DNA of 64,000 bases from CBDDEC01 sp965198045 (GTDB lineage: Bacteria; Chloroflexota; Dehalococcoidia; UBA2979), in assembly GCA_965198045.1 (NCBI GenBank), contig CBDAOL010000010.1, positions 124,001 to 188,000 of the forward strand. Direction: 5' to 3'. The notes beneath the pieces are model-generated. The model saw nothing but the letters and a program-made list of their open reading frames with translations. It was not told where the DNA came from and ran no database searches. Shown here one piece after another: positions 16,023-24,054 of this stretch (the first letter of the stretch is position 1; each line of letters opens with the position of its first letter). A program made the position numbers and the translations under genes.

Positions 16023-17163
16023 GTGGGGCACAGAAACCTGATCCCGCTGCCACGTTGCATGTGAAGTAGCTTCGTTCACCCTTTAGCAGTGGGGGTGAGT
16101 CGATGTGGTTTCCGTTCCGCTTACTGCTTGTCGCGACCCGGTTGTTCGGGCGCGACCGACGTGATCTGGTGCTTGAGAATCTCGCGCTCCGGCACCAGCT
16201 CGCGATCTACGAGCGCTCGCAACGGCGACCGGCCTGCAAGGTCAACGACCGGCGCTTCTGGTCGACGCTCACGCGCGGGTGGTCGGGCTGGCGCGGCGCG
16301 GTCATGATCGTCCAGCCCGCCACCGTCGTGCGCTGGCATCGCTCAGCTTGGCGCCGCTACTGGACTTGGCGCAGCGGCCGACGCGAAGGCGGCCGACCTC
16401 CGATCCCTCGCGACGTGCGTGCACTGATCGTGCAGATGGCCGGGGAGAACCGGACGTGGGGCGCGGTCCGCATCGTGGGCGAACTGCGGGCGCTTGGGAT
16501 CGACGTGAGCGCTTCGACCGTTCGCACGTACCGCCGACGAGCGCTGCGCCGACCGCCGTCGGCGAGCTGGCGCACGTTTCTACGCCTGCACGCCCCGCAG
16601 ATCTAGGCGGCGGACTTCTTCACCGTGTAGACGCTCACCTTCCACACGATCTACGTGTTCGTCCTGCTAGATCACGAGCAACGGCGCATCATGCATTCGA
16701 ACGTCACGGAGCATCCGACCGCATCGTGGGGGTGGCGTCAGCTGATCGAAGCCACGCCATGGAACACAGCGCCGCGCTTCCTGATCCGCGATCGCGACCG
16801 CAGCTTCGGCGGTAACTTCGTGATTCGGGCGCGTGGGATCGGCATCGAGACCGTGCTCACGCCGATCCGGTCGCCGAAGGCGAACGCGATCTGCGAGCGG
16901 GTGATCGGCACGCTTCGCCGCGACTGCCTGGATCACGTGATCGTGCTGGGCGAGCGGCATCTGCGGCGGGTGCTGCGAGAGTACGTCAGCTACTACCACG
17001 AGACGCGACCGCATCGCTCGTTGGAGCTGGAACCACCGGCGGGCGCTCGCGAACTCCCGCCATCGTCAGCTCGCTGCCGTGTCGTCGCAGAGCCGATTCT
17101 CGGTGGCCTACACCACCGTTACCGGTGGGCGGCCTGACACTGATGACGTTTTCGTGCCCCACA
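16022..17163 (+). mobile_element. Dead integrase-core (rve) insertion sequence
   Basis: Imperfect terminal repeats tgtggggcacagaaac (left) and gttttcgtgccccaca (right) bound 1142 bp containing a single DDE transposase pseudogene. It interrupts an alpha/beta-hydrolase fragment on the left. Related but separate elements with different ends are at 47.5-48.5 and 49.8-51.2 kb. Confidence 0.7.
16103..17137 (+). pseudogene. Integrase-core transposase with two in-frame amber codons
   Basis: The frame starts MWFPFRLLLVATRLFGRDRR, has the helix-turn-helix segment (VVRWHRSAWRRYWTWR, TWGAVRIVGELRALGIDVSA) and the DDE core: AADFFTV, then HSNVTEHPTA, FLIRDRDRSFGG, and LTPIRSPKANAICERVIGTL with the final Glu. 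Two TAG codons at 16604-16606 and 16628-16630 stand where the sister transposases have Trp (IWAADLF) and Gln (TVQTL). The rest of the frame is undisturbed to the stop at 17137. It is inactive unless both ambers are read through. Confidence 0.85.
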
Positions 17164-17282
17164 ACGCTGTAGCTCGAACCTCCTTGGCGGCGTGCGTCGC
17201 CAGGAAGAGGGGTCGGGGCCGGTGATCGATTCGCTGGGGCCGTGACGTCTACGCAGCGGCGGAGTAACAGCGGGCCAGACGG

Positions 17283-18476
17283 CTAGCGTTTGTCGACCGG
17301 CACCTCGATCCCGAGGAAGCGAGCTGCGTTCAGGCCGAGCACTGCGGCGCGCTCGCCGTCCGTGAGCCCGCCCATGGTGCGCTCGATGGCGGCAGCCGAG
17401 TGTGGCCACGTGCCCTCCTGGTGGGGGTAGTCGTTCGCCCACATGTAGTTCTTCGTGAGATCGAAATCCCGTGCCAGTGCCAGCCCAGGCGGATCCTCGC
17501 CGAAGCTCGCGTAGAAACTGCGCCGGTAGTGCTCGCTCGGCAGCAGATCGAGCTTGGGGAACGCAAACATGTGGTGCTTGTGGTAGGCCTCGTCCATCGC
17601 CGTCAGCGCCCACGGCACCCAACCGATGCCCGCCTCAATCGTGGCGATGCGCAGCTTCGGGAAGCGGTCCAGCACCCCGGAACTGCAGAAGTTGGCGACT
17701 GGCTCCAGGGACTGGCCGAGCGCGTGCACCGCGTAGTTGATCACGGCACCGCCGTTGCCGCGGGCGCCCCGCGGGTCCTTGCCCGTGGAGATGTGCAGCG
17801 TGATCGGGAGGTCGACCTCCTCGATCGCGGCCCACAGCGGATCGAAGTCGGGCAGGTTGTAGTTCAGCTCGCTGCCGTCGCCCGGGCCCCACACCGGACG
17901 GTTGGGCAGCGTGAGACAGCGATGGCCCATGGCCGCCACGCGCTGCACCTCCGCGATCGCCCCTTCCAGGTCGCCTGGCGCGATGCCGGCTGCTGGCACC
18001 ATGCGGTCGGGATGGCCGCCGTACTGCTCCATCGACCAGTCGTTCCACACGCGGCACATCGCCTGCGAAAAGACAGGGTCGGGCGTCGCCCACGCCGACA
18101 CGCCCTTGTTGGGGAACGACAGCTCCACGTCAATGCCGTCGCGATCCATGTCGCGCAGCCGCTCGTCCACTTCATAGCCCGCGCCGTTCCGCTCCTTGTC
18201 CTCACCCTCGAGCTTGAGGTCGCGGATCTTCACGGGGCGGTGGCCCTCGGTGACCTGCCACTTCACGCCGTCCGTGTCCACCTCCTGCCGAGGAATACGG
18301 TGGCGGTACTCGGGCTCGATGCGTTTGGCCCAGAGGTCCGCCGGCTCCTGCCCGTGGCAGTCGGCGGAGAGCATGAAGTATTTGTTCGGGTCGTCGGGCC
18401 GCGCGGAACGCGCCCAGCCCTCGTGACCGGGCGTCTCTGCTCTCCAGGCGTTCGGGTTGGTGTCGGTAGCGACCAT
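17283..18476 (-). CDS. Amidohydrolase family protein (Amidohydro_2)
   Basis: A 397-residue TIM-barrel metal-dependent hydrolase of the Amidohydro_2 group. The N-terminal metal motif is FMLSADCHGQEPADLW (DxH). A middle ligand His lies in LPITLHISTG, and IATIEAGIGWVPWALTAMDE and KNYMWANDYPHQEGTWPHS give the C-terminal Glu and Asp sites. AVLGLNAARFLGI is the typical family end. The group includes decarboxylases of aromatic or beta-keto acids and hydrolases, and is expanded in Dehalococcoidia. A small gene lies 11 bp upstream, so both are probably cotranscribed. Confidence 0.9.
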   Translation of the reverse strand: MVATDTNPNAWRAETPGHEGWARSARPDDPNKYFMLSADCHGQEPADLWAKRIEPEYRHRIPRQEVDTDGVKWQVTEGHRPVKIRDLKLEGEDKERNGAGYEVDERLRDMDRDGIDVELSFPNKGVSAWATPDPVFSQAMCRVWNDWSMEQYGGHPDRMVPAAGIAPGDLEGAIAEVQRVAAMGHRCLTLPNRPVWGPGDGSELNYNLPDFDPLWAAIEEVDLPITLHISTGKDPRGARGNGGAVINYAVHALGQSLEPVANFCSSGVLDRFPKLRIATIEAGIGWVPWALTAMDEAYHKHHMFAFPKLDLLPSEHYRRSFYASFGEDPPGLALARDFDLTKNYMWANDYPHQEGTWPHSAAAIERTMGGLTDGERAAVLGLNAARFLGIEVPVDKR

Positions 18477-18487
18477 TCGGTCCTCCC

Positions 18488-18808
18488 TCAGGATGCTTCG
18501 GCGGCGAGGAGGCTGAACGGCTGCTCGCGCTCGAAGGGAGCGTCCGCGGCTTCGACCGGCCCGGCCGGCACCGGGATCAGATCGGCGTACTCCGCTGCCA
18601 GACCTTCATTGGGCCAGCGGCGCACGCGCATCCCCGTCGCGTCCGGCGGGACGGTGTGCGCAGTCGACGCGGCGCCGCGTCCGCTGTGGAACCACGCTCC
18701 CTCGGCACCCTCGTCGCCGACGAGCCACGCGCCGAACCACCGCATCGGGGTGCCATCCTCGTTCACCACGTCGGGCCAATCGATCGCCAGCTCACGGTTC
18801 TCGGGCAT
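18488..18808 (-). CDS. Hypothetical protein upstream of amidohydrolase
   Basis: A 106-residue acidic protein beginning MPENRELAIDWPDVVNEDGT. It contains MRWFGAWLVGDEGAEGAWFH and a proline-rich end. ATG at 18808 follows a ggggag; a GTG start 12 bases further upstream is possible. No domain is recognised. Tight spacing to the amidohydrolase (11 bp) suggests a linked role. Confidence 0.6.
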   Translation of the reverse strand: MPENRELAIDWPDVVNEDGTPMRWFGAWLVGDEGAEGAWFHSGRGAASTAHTVPPDATGMRVRRWPNEGLAAEYADLIPVPAGPVEAADAPFEREQPFSLLAAEAS

Positions 18809-18884
18809 CGCGCTCCCCACGTGAGACGCTAGCGCATGGCGCGGCCCCTGAACAGCCCGGGCGCGACCGCACCGCCACCATCAG

Positions 18885-18942
18885 GATGATCAACGGACTC
18901 ATAAGCCGTCGGTCGCCCGTTCGAATCCGGCCCCTGCTACCA
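18885..18942 (+). tRNA. tRNA-Met (CAT) 3' half, partial
   Basis: Anticodon arm acgga-ctcataa-gccgt, variable loop cggtc, T arm gcccg-ttcgaat-ccggc (one C-C mismatch), acceptor strand ccctgct, discriminator a, then CCA at 18940-18942. The 5' half is absent, so it is not a functional gene. The first 30 bases recur at 15044. This looks like the tRNA-end side of an integration site. Confidence 0.65.
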
Positions 18943-19048
18943 GTCCTAGCCTGAGGCGCGGTAGGACGCGAGGCCTAGATCAATGTCAGCCCGCAGTGTG
19001 AGTTGGTTTTGAACCGGGCCGTGGCCCAACGCGCTGGAAGCTGAATCG

Positions 19049-19354
19049 TCACCCTGGTCCACGGAAACTGTCGTCTGACAGGAAGCCCGCTGGCCAAGTG
19101 GCACCCTTTGACAGCTCAAGAACTAGGAGTACCTGCCGGGCCGCCCCAATCCATGAGTGAAGGGCTGCATGTGTCGCTTGCTCGCCTCGATGGACAATCC
19201 TGTTCCGCGCCGTCGATAACTCCTCGATCCGGCGGCGGTCGCTGTCATTGAGCGTGAGCAACTCCTCGAACCGCGCACGCATCGCCTCGTTACGGGATGG
19301 CTCATCGAGCTGGCTGAGCGCGCCCCATTCACTGGCGCTTTGTTGGGCTGTCAT
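19049..19354 (-). CDS. Small HEPN-like hypothetical protein
   Basis: About 101 residues starting MTAQQSASEWGALSQLDEPS, mostly helical, with RRRIEELSTARNRIVHRGEQ, where R-N-x3-H matches the Rx4-6H motif of HEPN RNases, followed by a second helix HSWIGAARQVLLVLEL. HEPN proteins are common in toxin-antitoxin and defence loci. No MNT partner is next to it. An upstream GGGGG just before tandem ATGs supports this start. Confidence 0.5.
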   Translation of the reverse strand: MTAQQSASEWGALSQLDEPSRNEAMRARFEELLTLNDSDRRRIEELSTARNRIVHRGEQATHAALHSWIGAARQVLLVLELSKGATWPAGFLSDDSFRGPG

Positions 19355-19663
19355 CATCCGCCCCCTTGGTACTCTCCACGGCGTGAACGCCCGTTCGAGG
19401 CGCATGCAACGCCTTCTGCGCAACGATCAGCCCACGCCTGGCCACGCTTCAGATCCCAGCAGACATCAGTCGTGCAGCGCTATCCCTCATGGGCGGGATA
19501 CCGCAACTGCCGGCTAGACAGCTGTCCATGTACAGCCGTACACCCCAGCGTCGTCGAGATACTGTCCGCCGAAGTGCGCCGAGGAGTGTGTTGGCGGCGT
19601 TACGATAGGTCAGCGTCAGACTAGGGCGACGCGCGCGTTAGCTCCGGGATGGTCAGGTGCACG
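19355..19663. other. Interval before PhyH gene
   Basis: No gene, hairpin or repeat is recognised. Confidence 0.4.
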
Positions 19664-20301
19664 ATGGCCGAGTCGATGTCGAACCTCAGCGCGACCGAGA
19701 CGACTGTGGATCAGCTCGTAGTGCGGCTCGAGCGCGACGGCTTCGCGATCGTCAATGACGTGCTGACGGCCGAGGAGGTGGAGGAGAAGCGGCGCGCCCT
19801 CGAGCGTCTGATCGCCGCCACACCGACTGGTCGCAACGATTTCGAGGGGTTCTCGACGCGGCGCATCTACGCGCTGTTCGCGAAGACTCGAGTCTTCGAC
19901 GAGCCGGCCACTCATCCGCTGATCTTCGGGGCCGTCGAACGGGTGCTCGGCACGGCCACCCTGAGCGCACCCCAGGCGATCCAGATCGCCCCGGGAGAGA
20001 GCGCGCAGAACCTGCACCGTGACGACGGCGTCTATCAACTCCCCCCGCCGAAGCCGGAGCTGGTCGTGAACGTGATGTGGGCGATCGATGCGTTTACCGA
20101 GGAGAACGGCGCGACGCACGTCGTCCCCGCGAGTCACCGCTGGGTCGAGGAGCGACCCGACGACGACACCGCGACTGCTCGCGCGACGATGCCTTCGGGC
20201 TCGGCGATGCTGTTCCTCGGCTCGGTCTACCACGGCGGCGGTGCCAATGACTCGGATGCGCCTCGCCTAGGAGTCATCCTTGAGTATTGTGCCGCGTGGC
20301 T

Positions 20302-21872
20302 GAGGCTGTCGCATGGAGTGGCGTGGGCGGAGCGCCACGAGGGCCAAGAGGTCAGCCGGTCGGTTGTCGGGGCGGAGTAGCCGCCTCTCACAGGGCAGCG
20401 GCGCTACGCGGCCGCCACGGCGGCAGACCAGCCTCTTTGCCGGGGGTTGCCGTTCGCTGGCCAGGAGGACGGCCGCGCCCGGCGATAGAGCTTCTTGAGG
20501 TTGTGGGTGGCGGCGATCAGCTTCCATTCGCTGGCGCACGAGGCGATCCCGCGCCGCATGAACCGGCGGATGCCGCGGTTCTCCTTGACGTCGCCGAAGA
20601 CGGGTTCGATCATCCAGCGCCGCTGCTCGTAGAGACGCCGGCCACGCTGCGTCGCCAGCTTGCGATCCATCCGTTCACGGACGGAGAGCCCGGCAGGGAT
20701 GCGCCCGCGCGGCGGTGCCGCGCCGACGCGCCGGTTGCGGTCGCTGCGGGTCGCGAGCAGCAGCTCCGGACCTGCGCTCCCCGCCTGCCGCACGTTCGCC
20801 TCGGAGTAGTAGCCGGCATCAGCCAGCAGCACGCGCGCCGGCCCGCAGTGTGCGGCCTGCAGGTTGCGGTGCATCACCTCGATCATCGGTTGCAGCTCGT
20901 GCATGTCGGTCGCCTGTCGGCTCACCTCAGCCGCGACGATGATCTGGTCGCGGGTCGTCACCGCCTGCACGTTGTAGCCTTGGAAGTAGCCGTGATAGTC
21001 GCGCACCACGCGGCTGTCCGGGTCGGTGACGTTCACCTTCGCACCCTGCTCGGGCTGCGGCGGCTTCGGGCGGCGCCCGCGCTGGTCCTTCTCCGCGCGG
21101 CTCCTGAGGCGTTGCTCGTAGTCCTCCTGCCGCTCCCGCTCTCGGGCCGCCAGTCGCTCCCGCGCCTCGTGCAACCGCTGCAGGCGCTCCTCGCGGTCCC
21201 TGAATCCCGGAGGCAACTCGTCGCCCCGCGCGTCGCCGAAGCGCGCGTTCTCCTCGGCGTCCACCCGCTCCGCTTCGTCGAGGATGCGCCGCACCTCGGC
21301 CTCCAGGTCCGCATCCGTGCGGTTGCGCTCACGGCTGGCGTTGGCGTGCAGCTTGGTCCCGTCGAGCGCGACCACCCCGACCCGCACCAGACCAGCCTCG
21401 GCGCACAGCCTGAGCACCTCGGCGAACAGTCCCGAGAGCGCCTCCTCGTGCTGCTGGCGGAAACGGCAGATCGTCGCGTGGTCGGGGTGCTGGTTCGCGG
21501 TCAGCACCCGGAGGGCGATGTCCTCCCGGCAGCGCCGTTCGATCTGGCGGCTCGAGCGCTCGCCCTCGCAGTAGGCGTAGAGCACGAGCACGACCATCAT
21601 CGACGGCTCGTACGCCTTCCGCCCCCAACCGTCCTCGCGGTAGCGCTCGTAGAACGCGGTGAGGTCCAACTGGCTGACCGCATCGAGCACGAACCACGCG
21701 AGGTGGTCCCCGGGCAGCCAGTCGCGGAGGCTGGCGGGCATCAGGTATTGCTGGTCACGGTCGCACGGCAAGAAACGCTGGGTCACGGCGGCACCTCGGA
21801 ATCACTCCGCCCCCGCCGCCATGCTCATCGTATAGCGATGTCCCCCTCTTCGTGGGTTTGTGCGACAGCCTC
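20302..21872 (-). mobile_element. IS1182-type insertion sequence, complete
   Basis: The 1571-bp element is bounded by perfect 12-bp terminal inverted repeats GAGGCTGTCGCA / TGCGACAGCCTC (20302-20313, 21861-21872) and flanked by a 4-bp direct repeat GGCT (20298-20301, 21873-21876). It contains one intact transposase on the minus strand. Confidence 0.93.
20404..21786 (-). CDS. IS1182 family transposase
   Basis: A 460-residue DDE transposase. The DUF772-like N-terminal domain (MTQRFLPCDRDQQYLMPASL, RDWLPGDHLAWFVLDAVSQL, the GRKAYEPSMMVVLVLYAY block) is followed by a highly charged coiled-coil region and the catalytic core: VVALDGTKLHANAS (first Asp), VLLADAGYYSEANV (second Asp) and RRWMIEPVFGDVKENRGIRR (Glu). 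It is intact, with no stops or frameshifts, and the element has complete ends, so it may be mobile. Confidence 0.92.
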   Translation of the reverse strand: MTQRFLPCDRDQQYLMPASLRDWLPGDHLAWFVLDAVSQLDLTAFYERYREDGWGRKAYEPSMMVVLVLYAYCEGERSSRQIERRCREDIALRVLTANQHPDHATICRFRQQHEEALSGLFAEVLRLCAEAGLVRVGVVALDGTKLHANASRERNRTDADLEAEVRRILDEAERVDAEENARFGDARGDELPPGFRDREERLQRLHEARERLAARERERQEDYEQRLRSRAEKDQRGRRPKPPQPEQGAKVNVTDPDSRVVRDYHGYFQGYNVQAVTTRDQIIVAAEVSRQATDMHELQPMIEVMHRNLQAAHCGPARVLLADAGYYSEANVRQAGSAGPELLLATRSDRNRRVGAAPPRGRIPAGLSVRERMDRKLATQRGRRLYEQRRWMIEPVFGDVKENRGIRRFMRRGIASCASEWKLIAATHNLKKLYRRARPSSWPANGNPRQRGWSAAVAAA

Positions 21873-22149
21873 GGCTGCGTCAGCAGGAAAACCAGTATCT
21901 CGCTGTGCCTCGCGAGCTGGTGCTGACGCTCCCTCCGGAGCTGCAGGAGCTGCTCGGCTACAACATGTGGGGCAACTTGGTCGGCAACGTCGACGGCCGG
22001 CATCCTCGGCGCTGGCTGGAGCGCCAGCAGTAACCGCGACGGCACGAAACCGTGCTTGGCTAGCTTTAGTGGTAGTGGTCGGCGCTGATGCGGAGCCCGC
22101 CGACGGTCCTCGTCGCGCAGCATAAACTCCAACGAAGCATCCGCCGAAC

Positions 22150-22899
22150 TCAGCGGCTCGTCAGCTGCTCAACGGTCGCCTTCTCGAAGTGCAACTGCTC
22201 GTGCGTGACCCCGACGCTCCCGTCGCTGCGGAGGTCGACGAGCGCGACGCTGCCCGGGCCGAAGACGGGCGAACTCGACCCGCTGTACGCCAGTGTCATC
22301 GCGCCGAAGCGTGCTGTCTCTGGCGCGTGACGGTGGCCCAGCGCTAGGTAGTCGACGCTCGCTAGCGCCTCCGCGTGGCGTTCGAGGACGATCGGTGAGC
22401 TACGAGTGCCCTCGGGTGGGTTGAGCTCGCCGTGCGCGAGGACGATCGACCACCGGCCGTGATCGCGTGCGCCGGGCAGGTGCGCCAACGGGTCGTTCGC
22501 CGGAGTGTGCTCTGGCATCCCTCGACCCCATACCCTGACCGCACCGTCAAGCAAGTCGACGGCGCGTCCGCCGGGCTCGTCGATGTAGATGTGCCCGTCT
22601 GCCGCGAGCGCCGCGAGTCCGCCGAAGGCATCGCCGTCGCTCTCGGAGTAGCGGATGTCGTGGTTCCCGGGGATCGCGACCAAGGGCAGCGGCAGGCCCC
22701 TGAACTCCTCGGCCACGGCCTCGATGAGCTCGGCCGGCTGGTTCGCGGAGTCGAACAAGTCGCCCGCGACAATCACCGCCTCAGCCGCCGCGGCCTCGGC
22801 GAATCGGGCGAGCGCCCGGATCGTTTCGAACGCTTCCGTGGGATACGTCCGGTGGAAGTGGAGGTCCGAGGTGTGGAGGATGCGAATGGGCCTGCGCAT
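22150..22899 (-). CDS. Metallophosphoesterase (SbcD/DNA-repair exonuclease-like)
   Basis: A 249-residue calcineurin-like phosphoesterase with the metal motifs in order: LHTSDLHFH (DxH), VAGDLFDS (GDxxD-like), AIPGNHDIRY (GNHD), VLAHGELN and LALGHRHAPE (GHxH). Length is shorter than SbcD (about 400) because the capping domain is absent. No SbcC partner is nearby. It could hydrolyse nucleic acid or small phosphodiesters. Transcribed towards the restored end of the PhyH gene. Confidence 0.85.
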   Translation of the reverse strand: MRRPIRILHTSDLHFHRTYPTEAFETIRALARFAEAAAAEAVIVAGDLFDSANQPAELIEAVAEEFRGLPLPLVAIPGNHDIRYSESDGDAFGGLAALAADGHIYIDEPGGRAVDLLDGAVRVWGRGMPEHTPANDPLAHLPGARDHGRWSIVLAHGELNPPEGTRSSPIVLERHAEALASVDYLALGHRHAPETARFGAMTLAYSGSSSPVFGPGSVALVDLRSDGSVGVTHEQLHFEKATVEQLTSR

Positions 22900-23153
22900 G
22901 ACTCGAGTCTAGGGTCCGCCCAGTTCGCGGTCGATGGGGGCTCGCCGCTGTGATGCTGCACGCGGGCGATCAAGTATCGAGCGCCGGATGTGGGCCGTGA
23001 GCGAGCAACTCCGGCTGCGGGTCCATAAAGCTCGGAGTACTATCGCCTCCGCCAGGCGGTCGAATCAGGACAGGTCGCTGTAGCCGAGGTAGCGTGGCCT
23101 TGGATCGCTGCGACGCGAGCCGTAGCGCCCGAGGGTGGCACTCGAGGGTGGAG

Positions 23154-23636
23154 ATGTTCGGGAACGCCGAAGACGCACCAGAATCGGCACCGCAGAAGGT
23201 GGAACGTCGCCGGGACGAGTTTGGCCGTCCGCTGCCTGCCGGCTCCGTCTCCCGGCTCAGGCTGGAGGACTTCGACGCGCTCTCGATTGAAGAGAATCAT
23301 CAGCTTGGGAAGCGGTACTTCAACGAGCGCCAGTTCTTCGGGGCGCACGAAGCATGGGAGACCGCCTGGCGCGAAGCCCGCGGGAGCAAAGACGAGGAGT
23401 TCTTCAAGGGGCTGTCACAGCTCGGTGCTGGCTACACGCATTACCAGCGTGGTAATGCCCACGGGGCACAGGCGTTGGTGCGTCGAGGACTCGAGCGGAT
23501 CGCGCAGTACGGCTCGGCTCACCGAGGCATCGATATCCACACGCTCGCGCGCGATGCGGCCGAACAGGCAGACCGCTTCGAGGCCGCGGAGCGGCGTGAG
23601 GAAGCGCCGCCTCAAATCAACCCGCCGAAGCTCTGA
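23154..23636 (+). CDS. DUF309 domain-containing protein
   Basis: A 160-residue protein with the all-helical DUF309 signature: FNERQFFGAHEAWETAWREA, the FFKGLSQLGAGYTHYQRGNA motif with conserved Gln and Tyr, and ALVRRGLERIAQYGSAHRGI. The function of the family is unknown. ATG at 23154 is chosen because gggtggag precedes it; an in-frame ATG at 23094 is also possible. Confidence 0.8.
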   Translation: MFGNAEDAPESAPQKVERRRDEFGRPLPAGSVSRLRLEDFDALSIEENHQLGKRYFNERQFFGAHEAWETAWREARGSKDEEFFKGLSQLGAGYTHYQRGNAHGAQALVRRGLERIAQYGSAHRGIDIHTLARDAAEQADRFEAAERREEAPPQINPPKL

Positions 23637-23679
23637 GACGTGACGCGGGGCGCCAGCTCGCGGCCGTATCATCGGGGCC

Positions 23680-23785
23680 CGCCTGGTCTCGGGGAACACC
23701 TATCGACATCCGGCCGTACTGGCCAAGCAGGCAGCCCAGGTGGACATCATCAGCGGGGGTCGACTCGTCCTCGGCCGCTCATCCA
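23680..23785 (+). pseudogene. LLM-class oxidoreductase internal fragment
   Basis: Frame RLVSGNTYRHPAVLAKQAAQ followed by VDIISGGRLVLGR matches the central VxGNxYRHPAxLAKxAAxVDxxSGGRLxLG block of F420-dependent luciferase-like enzymes. Both ends are missing. Confidence 0.7.
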
Positions 23786-23947
23786 GTTCCGAGGCAACCT
23801 TCCGATGATGCCCGGGAACATGGGCAACGCGTCGACCTTCGACTTTCCTCTGCTGTACCGCGAGATGGAGTGCGACAACATCGGAGACATCGCCGCGGAT
23901 GAGCCGACGGCGAACTTCACCGAAGCGGCGGTCGACGCAGCCGCGTA
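23786..23947 (+). other. Unrecognised C-terminal fragment
   Basis: The frame reads NLPMMPGNMGNASTFDFPLL, then CDNIGDIAADEPTANFTEAA and a stop at 23946. It is coding-like and probably the end of a separate broken gene. No family assigned. From here to 24054 nothing else is seen. Confidence 0.3.
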
Positions 23948-24054
23948 AACAGGTAAACGGCGTCTGACTCATCCGCCCGTAGCGAATGGGGATGAGCTCT
24001 GCCAGTCGTGCTCGGTCTTGCTCGCCGAGGACCTCGATGGGATCGGTCCGCCCA

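Larger units (their letters stand above)
19664..22033 (+). pseudogene. Phytanoyl-CoA dioxygenase (PhyH) family gene split by an IS
   Basis: The 5' part (19664-20301) encodes LVVRLERDGFAIVNDVLTAE, then the Fe(II)/2-oxoglutarate ligands NLHRDDGVYQL (HxD) and a distal His in GSVYHGGGAND, ending GVILEYCAAWL. The 3' part (21877-22033) reads RQQENQYLAVPRELVLTLPP, ELQELLGYNMWGNLVGNVDG, RHPRRWLERQQ stop. Removing the IS (20302-21872) plus one copy of the GGCT target duplication joins CT to G and restores an uninterrupted PhyH protein of about 260 residues. With the IS present the protein ends in IS-encoded residues at 20380. Confidence 0.9.

Noticed and set aside
1422..16630. In-frame TAG codons in several genes (1422, 16604, 16628), suggesting amber reassignment
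   Set aside because: Many intact genes end in TAG at their expected family length (for example the RidA gene at 2386 and the thiolase at 11475), and other pseudogenes have TGA stops or frameshifts. Ordinary decay explains it.
20287..22125. 612-codon plus-strand frame across the IS1182-type element
   Set aside because: It is antisense to the intact transposase and only fuses PhyH codons to shadow sequence.
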